The notes under the pieces: generated by a model | What the model was told of the DNA's origin: nothing | What the model saw: the letters and a program-made list of their open reading frames with translations, nothing else | Database searches by the model: none | NCBI GenBank assembly: GCA_003255065.1 | Contig: QAOA01002417.1 | Span: forward strand, 2,613,846-2,677,845 | Reading direction: 5' to 3' | DNA: 64,000 bases | Origin: Cercis canadensis | Lineage: Eukaryota > Streptophyta > Magnoliopsida > Fabales > Fabaceae | Made by a program: the position numbers and the translations under genes | Shown here: piece by piece, positions 23,006 to 34,040 of the stretch | Position numbering within the stretch: the first letter of the stretch is position 1 | Layout of the letters: each line of letters opens with the position of its first letter

Positions 23006-23289
23006 GCCGCTTTGTCCGGTTTATTATCTTCTATGCCTTTTTTCCTTCGGATTCCAGCAGCTTCGCACGCGCGCCACGCCAGGCCACTCCCTCCATTCTA
23101 TATTCTTGTTCGTGTATATCCGAATTGAATTTGCTTGTCTAATTTTTCCATTTTATTTTTGCTCGTAAAGGAAAGGAAATTTTTTTACCCACTTTGATTT
23201 TGTACAGGTATTTGGAATTATTCGAATAATGATTATCATAAATGCGAGTATTTATTTTTGAGTTTTTAAAAAAGCTGTTTCCAGCTTTG

Positions 23290-23880
23290 TGTGCTATTAT
23301 CTGTGGCGAAGTGTTCGTTATGGAAAATTTCCGGTGAAGGCGTAAGTTAGCACAGAGGAGGTTGTAGTGCGCCGAATGTTGGAATACAGCTGGACTTTGG
23401 GACCGTTACTGCACCTCGAGTTGCGGATTGGGGTGCCAGCTGGAAAAGTAATACTCTGATGATGGTATCAGATGCTCAGTTCCAACATTGGCTTCCCTCA
23501 CCGGTGGAAACATGGGTTCTCCGCGAAACCTAGCGGAGATGGTTTCAGACTTTCACGGGAATGGTTAGCGTTTGATCGCGGTTTACACGTGTCGCGATTT
23601 GGGAAGTTGTAACAGGGAAGACCATGCCTCCAAAGTGTCGGTTCTCTCTATCTAACTCTACCCTATCCCTTGGGAGCGTTTTTAAATACGTCGTCGTAGC
23701 AAGGATAATGCAGGGTGGGGCCAGGCTCCTCTGCAGTAATGGTCTCTGATGATGTTATCATGTTATGTATGGTTCGTGGGACGTTGGGTGTTTTGATAAT
23801 TTTGGTTAGTTGGTCCCCACATTCATGATAAAGGTCCCACACAAACGGCAAAAAGAGGTGATTTTTGCGGTTGTTTGTTG
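23290..23880. other. unexplained GC-richer block with hairpins
   Basis: Three perfect short inverted repeats occur within 145 bp. TCTGAT/ATCAGA lies at 23455-23472 (6-base loop). TCTCCGC/GCGGAGA lies at 23518-23539 (8-base loop). ATCGCG/CGCGAT lies at 23575-23598, enclosing ACACGTGT. No long open frame or known family is visible. It may be an extended 3' UTR exon of the upstream gene, a non-coding RNA or a decayed insertion. Confidence 0.4.
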
Positions 23881-26159
23881 CTGACGCAGTTTTTTTTATT
23901 TCTTACATGATATTTCATTGTTTGTATTGCATTGAAGAGGACCATCGTGAGACACGGAGTTCACATGCGCGCATACACTATTGGCGAAGATAAATTATTA
24001 TTCCTATAAAAAAATTATTATTAACTGGCATTGATAAACAAATATTATTAATTTTAAAGAAACAATTAAGTTGTAAAAATTCTATGAAAACCTTCCTGTT
24101 TTTGGGAAAGATATTTTGAAATTTGAGGTTCCTCTTCCATATCATATGATTCATGTTTGTTTTGGTAGATGCATATAATTCATCATTGATAAGGCTTGTA
24201 TTGTTGCTTGAGTTGTATTTTGTATATAAAAGGCTAAAAGCAATTCTTTATTTATCAGGCATACACGTGTACAAATAAATATTTAGAAAAAAGGTATATA
24301 ATATAATTTTATACGACCTAATTAACAATATGATTTCCTTTCGGCCCTTACTAACCATATAATTGAATTATAATATTTAAAATCAAACTTATATCCTTAT
24401 TATATTATCCTGATTGACAAATAATATTAATTTTATGCCTTGTTGCCAAAACATTGTCTTTATGTCATCTTATCGAGTAATACGTAATAACTAATAACCT
24501 ATTTACATATTAAAAACAAAACAAAACTATTGCTGAAGAGCCTTATGAAATGAAGAGATAATGATACCTAATATTTTTATAGTCTTATAATCTTGCAAGG
24601 ATAAACAAGCAACAATAAGTTATATGTGAATTTAACGACTATTTCCTTAGTTACAAAAGAGTAATGTTCTTTTTATATTAACTCATACTAACATAATTAA
24701 TATAATTCAAATTTAATTAAATGTGTTCACCAAAAGATTTAGCTGGTTGTACTTAATTTCTTTTTATAGAACTGAAATTTTATTAATTCAATAAGTATAA
24801 ACCAGTATAAAATTACTAATATGAAGAAGAAAAAAATATTTTATAGAAAGTAGAAACTCAATAATTATAGCTTTATAATAGGGCCCCAAAAAAAATTTAT
24901 AACAAATAAATATTGAAGTCAATACCCATAAACTGTGGCAGGCAAACAATGATGGAAATTTTCTTTTCTACACTTTTTCGTTTCTTTACTTTTGTTGTTA
25001 GTAGGGAGGATTAATCATTTGATCCTTGCTGCCTATTTACGTAGCGAGTAAGTTTACCAATACTTTACTTCAATCTATTTCAATTAATAATTAACAATTG
25101 CTAGTGTGATTAAGGGTCTTATCAACTTGCATAAGTTTTACCAATTTCTACAATCATTTGCATCAGCCAATACCGACTCTTTCATGATCTCATTTCATTC
25201 CCCAACCTCTATTTTTTATATTGGAAATTAAAATTTGATAATGACATAAACTAATAATGCTAAAGAGCAACTGGTCCCATCAAATTCGAGCAAAACTGGT
25301 CGTCCCCGTTAGCGTGGTCCCCATAATCACGAGTGGCTCCTCACGACATTAGCTCGTGAATATGTACAGGTTGTCTCCACCAAGACGAAGGGAGCTGCCA
25401 TGGAGTTACCATATGCATGAAGGGTCATCGGTGCTGTTGTTTCAGCACATTCTCCTTGCTTCTTCACATTTCTCCCACTTAGATTGCTATTTATTTATTA
25501 TATTTAGAGAAGAAAAGGAATACGCCTTTTTTCAAAAATCTGAAAATTTATGACAATAGGATTCAATTTAATTCCTTATAATTTTTTACAAATTTTTTTA
25601 CCAATTCAACCAATCAGTACTTATTTCAATAATTAAATACATCGGCTAAATTTATTTACCTCTACTATATTTTCATGGGATATTCTCCCTCTGCAATGAA
25701 ATATGTACCAGAGGTCGCATATTCTCCATGTCACACACTGCCGAAAGATAAAAGGGGTTATAATCTCTCGTCATATACCTTGCCAGTTGCCAGCAGACCT
25801 CTTGTATAGTGCTGATTCTGCACCATTTGGCACCGCTGCATATTTTTATTCTTTTCAATAAAATAAATTTTGACGAGTTCAATATTCTAAACCAGAAGCA
25901 ACTTCCAGAAAGATCTATAAAACTTTTGTTTCTATTCCAGTCAGCAGTTGGCAATTGGCAGTTCTGCAAAACAATCACACCAGAGGTTAATTGTACCTGG
26001 TGCTCTACCAATCAAATAGTGGGGGAGGGTTAAATACCAAAAACAAATCAATAAATACAGAAAATTATGTTTATAATCTTCCTATAGAAGAAAATTAATA
26101 ATTTCAAACTTTGTCTAAGTAACTGGTAAATTCTGTCCTAATTTCAGCTCCCTCCGACC

Positions 26160-26190
26160 TCCGCCCCCCCCCCACAACCCAACCCCACAA
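26160..26190 (-). promoter_or_regulatory. G-run tract in the BPA1-like 3' UTR
   Basis: On the minus (transcribed) strand this reads GGGG-TT-GGG-TTGT- followed by ten G and CGG, about 80-105 nt after the stop codon. It has enough guanine runs to form a G-quadruplex in the mRNA. Folding and any effect are inferred. Confidence 0.5.
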
Positions 26191-26266
26191 AAAAAAGAAA
26201 AAAGCAAGCTTGGTGATCATATGGAAACAGTTTGCAGAAGTTCCGAAGGTATATACACGAAGCAAA

Positions 26267-29200
26267 TCAAAGGATCAAACCCTGAGCAGGAGCAGGCTTG
26301 GAAGGATGCTGCTCACTTGTTGCACTGGCTTTTGGGGACTCAGATAGAACCTGTGCATACTGATCCTCTACTTTTCGCTTCTCTTCCTCTTCAGCATTCT
26401 CTACTTTCTCTTTCGTCTTCTGTCCTACTTCCCCAGCTGCCTTAGAAACCTTATTGAAAGCACCCGCTACCCATGTAGTCCCAGTGAGTATATAGCGATT
26501 CTTCATGATAGCAGAACCCGCACTACTGACCTTCTGTTCAGCAGCTGCAAATGCTGATTTGGTTTTCTCTGAAACCTGAAATTTTTGATCCACTTCTCGA
26601 ACTCTATCACTCACAACTGAAGCACCGGCACTTATTTTCTCGGTGAACCCAATTTTCTGGTCAATGGATGCAACTTTTGCTGAGGCTGTTGAAGTTAACT
26701 GGTGCTTCTCATCAAGAGTCTTTGCTTTGTTGACAGCATCTTTCCCTAAGATAAAGCCCTTGGCCAGCATGCTGGTGACCACATCCTCTGCCTTTTGCAA
26801 AGCAGATCCAGCACCGCCAGGACTTTTGCTTTCCTTTGCCTGCAGAAACTCACGCAATTGTTAGTTAGAACAGCCTAGTTAATTAAGTACAATAGTAGAG
26901 GGTTTCTGCAACACTTACAGCTGATGCAAGGGCAGCAGGTGGAAGCTTGTAATCTGGATCCGGAGTTATTGTAACTGATAGATCAACTATTGTTGCTCCC
27001 TAACAACATGAAATTCTGGGTTAAAGTTTGTTGTATACAGTAACTTACATAGATTGATACACAAAAGGGAAATAGAAGAGATTGTGAACAACGTTAGAAA
27101 TTCACCAATATAATTACATGTGGAGATACAATTATATAAATCCGAAACTAAATGCAACAGATCATACTTCTAATGGGTACTCTTCCCATCAGTACACAAA
27201 TAACTCCAGCCAGAAAGCACTTGGTGTCTAGTAAAGCATGCAGCACAAGCTCATATTAGAATCACAAATTAGCAAACTACACAATTCAAACTGCCCCTTT
27301 CATTAATATTACATCTGATATTTATAAAATGGTAAATTCCCACATAATATATCTATACCACTTTTAGTATCCATATTTTGTTTTCCTGCAAAATCCAATA
27401 TTTCATGTTTACAAATATTTAAAAAGGAAGGAGAAATATGTCATTTCAACACCCACTAGGCCCATTCACATTCCTAGAAAAAAGGATCCATGTTACCTAA
27501 TTACATTCAAAATTTGAAATACAAAACCCATGCCATGGCACGGGTATAGAACTAGTCCAGTAGAAAAAGGATGCTTCTATCTAAAACTAACGGAAACTTT
27601 CCAGCATTAGGCCTCACATTAATCAATACAGCATCCATTTGCTAAGATCACTGAAGCTTTACTTGAATGATCATGCTAAGTTCCCACACAGTGAACATCC
27701 AAACTGACTTCAAAGCACCTTATTTTTTGATTTCGTACATCCATTAAGTTCACATTGTCCTCAATGGTTCTTTTATGTAGAAAAAATTAGATAGCATACT
27801 CCAGCCAAAAGCTGCACACCTCAACTCTATATAATGCTTGTTTGATACTAATATCCTCTAGTTCTAAAGCTTAAAATCTCAAAATCAAATGCATTATGCT
27901 TTGATTGTTAATTCAGTACACCATGAGCACAAGTTTAAGGTACAAAACCATTTAGAAAAGGAACAATGTGTCTAACAAAGAAATGGAACAGAAAGAACTC
28001 TAAAAGAACAATTTGTATAACAGGTGGATTACCGATAGTAGTACTGCAGTCTCAGCTCCTTGTGAATCCTTGAAGGTAACATATGCAATTTGCGACCGCT
28101 CATCATGACTGCACCAATATAGAAGGTCATAATTTGTATAACAAATAAATGGAACAGAAAGAACTCTAAAAGAAGGAATTAAATCAAACCCAACACAACA
28201 ACTGACCTCTGCATTTCAACATATTCAATATCACCAGAAAAAGAAAAGAACTCTTTAAGGTCCCGCTCAGTTGCTCCCAAGGAAACATTACTGACTTTGA
28301 CAGTTTTTATCTGAAAAAAAAAAAAAACAGCATTTATGAGTAACTTTATGGAAAATCTACTCCTTCACATGCAAGAATGTTTTGAAATCTCAAACAATAG
28401 TTGAAGTTGAAGTTAAAGCATATTACTCATATAATAAAAAGCGAGCACTTCAAGATATGATAGTGAAGCTCTGATGTAAGTTTTAAGTCAGAACATGTTG
28501 AATCAACTTTACAGAAAAATAAAAAATTGCATTAGTTTACAGTCAACCCAAATAGGAAAAGGAAGCAGAAACCATAACCCTAACAGTGGACAGGAGAAAA
28601 ACAGACTTTTATGCATTTGTTCATCTAAATCACCAATAAGCACTTATATTTCGATCAGCCAGGCTACAGAGACATGCAAACTCACTGCAAAATAATGTCT
28701 TCCTGTGTTTAGATAATAAACCTGGGTCCCCTTCAAAGGGACAAGGATGTATGTCTTTCTTGAGCTAAAAATTTTAACTGATAATTGAAAATCATAACAC
28801 AAACATTAAGGTACTCCAGAATCAGGCATCTAGCATAATGAAGCCAACTACAGTCGTGTTTGCATACAGTTCAATACTTTAGGTAGTTTCTAACTACTGC
28901 TAAGGCCTGAAACCCTCTAATAATATCTAAAATCAAGGTCAACATCTAAGGTGAATGCTCCCTCTTTTTCACATTTAAGGTTATCCTCCATATAAATTTT
29001 GAAGGACAGTTAGAGGCATGTCTAAACAACATGTCCTCCCTGTCATTCTCTGGATGCTCTTAACCCCTTCCTTAAAAGGAGAGGAGGATAAACAATGGCA
29101 TAGCCAACAAAACAAACAAAAGACCACTCTCCTGGTTACCTAGTGGTGTAACTGTAAGTCCTATTTGGTAGATTTTGAGAGTAGGTTGTAACACATGCAT

Positions 29201-31063
29201 GATATGCAAGTTGCAACATGTATGTCTAACAAGGAAACATTCAACTTCCGTTGGTTTCAGATGGTCACATGTAATTATATCTGGTCTCTCACATTTCCAA
29301 AGTTGAGAGCTAACTATGAACCCTTCAATTACCTTTTACCATATTGCAGAAAAGAGAGCCAGCCAAGGTGCAAATCTTTAGCATAAAACTATCAGTAGGA
29401 TGCATGCATGCATGATGACACACAAAAAGAGACTGTCATGTCCATGTGTAGTCTGGGTAGCCTACATTGTGAAAAGGAAGTGTTGAACTGTAACAGCATA
29501 CATAATTAATAAACTGGTTGTGTTGTCCTAAAACGGTTGGACATGATGAATGCAGTTTGGTTTTGCTTTAAAGTTGTAGCAAGGTAGTGTGTTAATTATG
29601 GACACAAGAGACTTTACTGCATCTGAAAGATAAGTCCTGAAATTTAATAAATCATATTTGCTCTTCGTCCTATAGCCCTAAAATATCTAATGTTAGACAG
29701 TTCTCCACAACCTCACTGCACATGATAAACATTTATCAATCATATTGTAAAAATATTTGGAAAAGCTAGTAGTCGCCCAATGTATTGCCTTATAAACCAA
29801 ACTTTGCCATATAGCAATAAAAGGAGATAAGTGGTAATTTCATGCTTTATTCTCACTTCAACTAAAAGGGCAAAATTGAAAAGCAAGTCCAATTGAAAAA
29901 GGAAAGAAAAAAGAAGGAAAAGTCCCCAAGAGCCAGGAATTAAATGCAGACAGCAATAAGAGGGGAAAAAAAAAATTCTAAATATGCATCAAAATTACTA
30001 CATGGGATATAATTAGCCAAGCTACCATTTGATACCAGATAACCACTATAATGTAGGCAAGAAAAGACCTCAAAACCCTAATACTTAATTGCTTTTAGAG
30101 TAGTGAAACTTAATAGGCTTCTTCAAGAACCATCTGAGAGGGAATAAAATCAGCATGCATGACCAACATTACATGAAGTCCTGTAATTAACAATTAGTAT
30201 GCAAATTGGGATATGTGGTCCTCCCCTCATCATTGATCAACAGAGTAGTTTGTAGTTACAAAAATATAATTCCAGAATATAACTCAGACCTATTTCCTTC
30301 CAAATGGTTTCTTCTCCTTTCCGGGGAGTCACACTTGTCTAAGGACTAATTGGACTACCTTAATCTTACACAAAAAATGTGGGGGGCACAACTGCTTTAC
30401 TGCAACCTTCTCATGCACTGCTTAGGATAACTAAATGACAGAGCTAATTGATATGAATTTGAGGAGACTGCAGGAATTCACGGCAAATCAAGTGAACATT
30501 TTCATCTAAATAACATCAATAACATTTTCAGAGAGGATATTCTTTATCATAACCACCACAGCAGGAAAGTCACGGGAAATCTTGGACACCTTAAAAGTGC
30601 ATTTTCAGTAGCTGTATAGAGAATTAAGAGTACCCAACTACAGAAAACATACATTTGATGTGTGAGCTTAGCACAAGTTGAAGGTAAACAATTCGCCGTT
30701 CACTCCAAGTCAGAACACACGTACATAAATATTTGCAAGAAAAATGAATTTCGAGACAAAGTATACCACATTCGAGCAGACAATTCGTCTAAACTATCTC
30801 AAACTGCAAATTAACCAACATGCAAATGCTCGAACAGCACAACTGTTCCAGTAAGAAGAAAGAGGACTTAAGACGGATCTATTCCAGTACCTATCTTTAA
30901 GATAAGACCAAATCTATTCGATATACAAAAATTAGACTCACAGAAATATCTTATACACATTTAAGATCTTCAAAAATATTGATCATATAAACAAAAAGTA
31001 GAATACAGAAACGCATTCAAATTTCAAAGATAGAAAGGGATTATGATCAACACTGACCGACAT
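26267..31063 (-). CDS. BPA1: RRM protein, binding partner of ACD11 (BPA1-like)
   Basis: Five coding exons on the minus strand (31058-31063, 28207-28310, 28033-28108, 26919-26999, 26267-26839) give 279 residues. The first coding exon holds only ATG TCG and is followed by a 2.7-kb intron. Residues ~3-75 form an RNA-recognition motif-like fold (TVKVSNVSLGATERDLKEFF; IAYVTFKDSQGAETAVLLSG). The C-terminal ~190 residues are an Ala-, Lys- and Ser-rich helical region (MLAKGFILGKDAVNKAKTLD; VSEKTKSAFAAAEQKVSSAG; GTTWVAGAFNKVSKAAGEVG) that is typical of the BPA1 family. In Arabidopsis these proteins bind the lipid-transfer protein ACD11 and dampen ROS-driven cell death; that is family knowledge. Two G-boxes lie ~165-190 bp upstream of the start and a G-run tract lies in the 3' UTR. 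Only the last exon is visible as a long open frame. Confidence 0.9.
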
Positions 31064-31226
31064 GGTGAAATGGTTCGAAACAGAGATCTCCGGTGACCAG
31101 AGAAACGCCGCGAAACTCAGATATCGTCAGAGGAGCACGGTTATCTGTGTAGCCAGTCTTCTTATAAGCGAGGTCAGCGAAACAGAAAATGCAGGCGGTA
31201 GATTTTTATTTGGAAGAGCTTCGAAA

Positions 31227-31253
31227 CACGTGCCAGGGTTAGAGAGGCACGTG
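31227..31253. promoter_or_regulatory. paired G-boxes upstream of the BPA1-like gene
   Basis: CACGTG occurs at 31227-31232 and again at 31248-31253, 21 bp apart and 164-190 bp upstream of the start codon. G-boxes bind bZIP and bHLH factors and the spacing of about two helical turns would put both on one face. They may fall in the 5' UTR or the core promoter. Confidence 0.6.
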
Positions 31254-31259
31254 TGAGTG

Positions 31260-34040
31260 AGTGCCTTGGAGTTGAAGTAGAAGTTAATTACGAGTTTCAG
31301 ACACGGTCCACACGGAGTTGGACTTTCGAGTTGCGGACCCAAGGCCATCGGTTATTTGTTTTATTCTATCAAATAAATATATTTTATTACAATCCAGCAA
31401 TAATACATTATATTACTATAAGGAGTGCAAGATAAGAATTTTGGAGAGGAATTTCAACGGGAGAGAGAGAGGGGGATGTTTATAGGCGGAAGGAAATGGA
31501 AAATTTCAATTGGCCAATGCAAAATAGGCAGTAATAGTGCGGAATTATCGTTGATAATGTAATAGGTAAGTATTCAATTACATAGTAGGTATTATTTTAT
31601 TATTTTAAGAGAGTATTTAATAAAAATATACAATAATTCCACTACTTTTATTTTTTTAAAAGGTTAAAATGCTCACTTTACTATCTAAAGTTTGAAATAT
31701 TTATTTGAATTGTAGATACACATGGATCATGGATTACTCATTACAAAATGTACATATCTTAAAACTATCCTTCAAACTAAAAACTCTGAATGCATAGTAA
31801 AAATTGTCTCCAGGAATTCCCAAAAAGTTACCACCTAAAATGTACACTAATACATAATAAGAACTTGATACTTCCACAAATTTTATGTATACAAATTAAC
31901 GGTATATCACTATATTATAACAAAATTTTACTGTAATACAGAGAAGGTTATAAAATGTTTGTGGATAAAAGTCGTGTTAGGCAATCACTTTACAAAACTG
32001 CCAGAAAGGAGACATTCAAAAATAGTGTCTTCAGCCAGAAGCTAGCTTGGTAAGCTGATATGCTGCAAATTACCATTCTCATAAGTGAACATGGTTCAAG
32101 ATTCTATTTCCTTTAAGTAGACAGAACCCATATACCTTCAAAGTTCGATAAACATTCGGAGTTCTACCTCTACCTGGTGCACTAATTGCTTGATCACGGG
32201 GCAACAAATCAAATAATAATCAATTTTTCTAAAGGTGCCCCTTCTACCTAAAACGTGACGTCGTTTTTGATCCCGACAGCATTCTGCAGCTTCTTCTCTG
32301 CTTCTTGGCTCGAGCTCTTTTTATGTGAGTTGTCCGTTTCTTTTGTCGTCCATAATGTTTCCCTCGTTGAGGCTCGTAGCCCATTCTCATGTGCGCACAC
32401 AATTATTCTTCATCTACAGCTGTGAATTGTAAGGTGTGTTTGATTCTATTTTTATTTTTAAAAATAGTTTTTATTTATTTATTTATTTTTTTTATTTTTA
32501 AAATAATGTTTTGAGAATAAATTTTTAAAACTTTAAAATAAAAACAGTTATATTAAACAATTTTTTTATTTTATTTTTTTAAAAAACAATAAAGAATTTT
32601 TAAAAATTAAAATCAAACAGACCGATTTGTTACGATGGGGCAACATAAAGTTTAGTGGTTGCCAACGAATTGGCTGCCAATTTGGCCTTCCTCTGTATCA
32701 TGTATGACACTTATTTGTGGACCAGCCAGTCTTTTATCTTTTCAAATATAATAAAATCATGCAACTTCTTAACAATTAAAAATCAATTAAAAAGTTTTGC
32801 CCATTTTTTTCAATATGTGGGTGTCATTATGCAAATGGCCATGCTAATTAAAATGGATTAAAAAACGATTCGAACTGAGAGTTAAAATAACAATAAAGTA
32901 AAAGCTTGAAGTCACAATATTACTATCGTAATCATATTCATAAACGACAGTTTGAAATTTTATTCCTAAATAATACTGTTTAAATTAAACATAATTGGAA
33001 AAAGCACCTATAGCAAAAATTCACTCAAATATCATTACTCCTTTTATATATATATATATTGCATATAATAATTTATAATGTAGTATATTACAATTAACAA
33101 TAAATTTAAATGGTAGAGGGACATTGTTACAATGCATTATAGTTAAGGGGATGACATGCTCAATACGATCGAAATATTAGAAGAGAAGTACCATTCAACT
33201 AATAGAATAAGATGAAAAATTGTAATTAACTTTAATTTTTCTTTTTGGCAATTACTCCTTATAGACTTGTAACCAAAAAACGTACTCCTAATAGACTAAT
33301 CCCTATATATATATATAATTAATAGAGAGCATTTATTTTAAAAGTATAACTATATAAAATTTATGTACTCGCTTCTTTATTTATTTATTTTCTTGTTTTT
33401 TGTATTGTTCTTTCTTTCTCTTCATGAGCTATTTTTTTTTTGCCCTTTATCTATCCGTACAAAGTATGCAACCAGTAAGAAATAATCATCAATGACGTGG
33501 CAAAGTTATAAATTGAGAATCAGATTAACAAACTTGCATATTTGAACTCAAATCCCGTTCTCTGTTATCTGCAACTGGAAGGTTCTTTATAGTTTCCATC
33601 CTCTGACTATAATTAAATAATAATTAAGAATAAACCATGATTACTAGTTGTTAATTAATACTTACCAGGACACCCCCAAAAAGAAGCGTAATCTCTGCCC
33701 TATCTTCGCCGACCACGTGTTTTCCTTGGGTCCACGTCAACGTGCCGGCAGGGAATTACAACCGAGGATCCATAACCCCACCGAAGAAACTACCTCACCG
33801 AATCGTGCATCCGACACATTATACTCTTGAATTCTTCTCCCTCTAGCCCCATCAGCTTCTCCGTCCTCAATCCCCGCCGGGTTCATAGCCTCTGTTAGCC
33901 TAATTCACCAAACTCCGATTACTCCTTTCAGATCCCTGAAGCCAAACGCCAAGTTTCTTCTCCTTTCTCAAGAAATTCTTTTTGATTTTCTCGAGAAAGT
34001 TAGGGTTATAAATATAATCAGCACAGCACAGAATTATATA
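31260..34040. other. intergenic region between BPA1-like and SYP22
   Basis: AT-rich spacer with a MITE-like repeat at 32433-32623. The last ~350 bp hold the syntaxin promoter and leader, including a G-box (CACGTG near 33715). A region near 32250-32350 is richer in G and C and contains GTGACGTCG. No gene is recognised. Confidence 0.5.
32433..32623. mobile_element. foldback MITE-like element, copy 1
   Basis: The 191-bp element begins GGTGTGTTTGATTC and ends with the inverse of GGTCTGTTTGATTTT. Its interior is A/T-rich and complementary. Imperfect 9-bp flanks (GAATTGTAA and GATTTGTTA, 7 of 9 matching) may be the remains of a target-site duplication. A second, inverted copy of the same sequence lies at about 61241-61430, which supports it being a dispersed repeat. 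The superfamily is not certain. Confidence 0.6.

Larger units (their letters stand above)
23006..26266. other. long intergenic region with a GC-richer hairpin-rich block
   Basis: Contains the 3' flank of the small membrane-protein gene, then AT-rich DNA from about 23990 to 25260. Between about 23290 and 23880 the base composition is clearly richer in G and C and there are several short perfect inverted repeats (separate entry). I see no protein-coding gene. The end of the region contains the BPA1-like 3' UTR with a run of ten C on the plus strand at 26164-26173. Confidence 0.5.

Noticed and set aside
23455..23780. possible C/D-box snoRNA based on two TGATGA motifs
   Set aside because: No matching CTGA D boxes at the right spacing and no closing stem.
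25300..25460. possible miR319-like precursor near AAGGGAGCTGCC
   Set aside because: The mature sequence does not match and I see no complementary arm.
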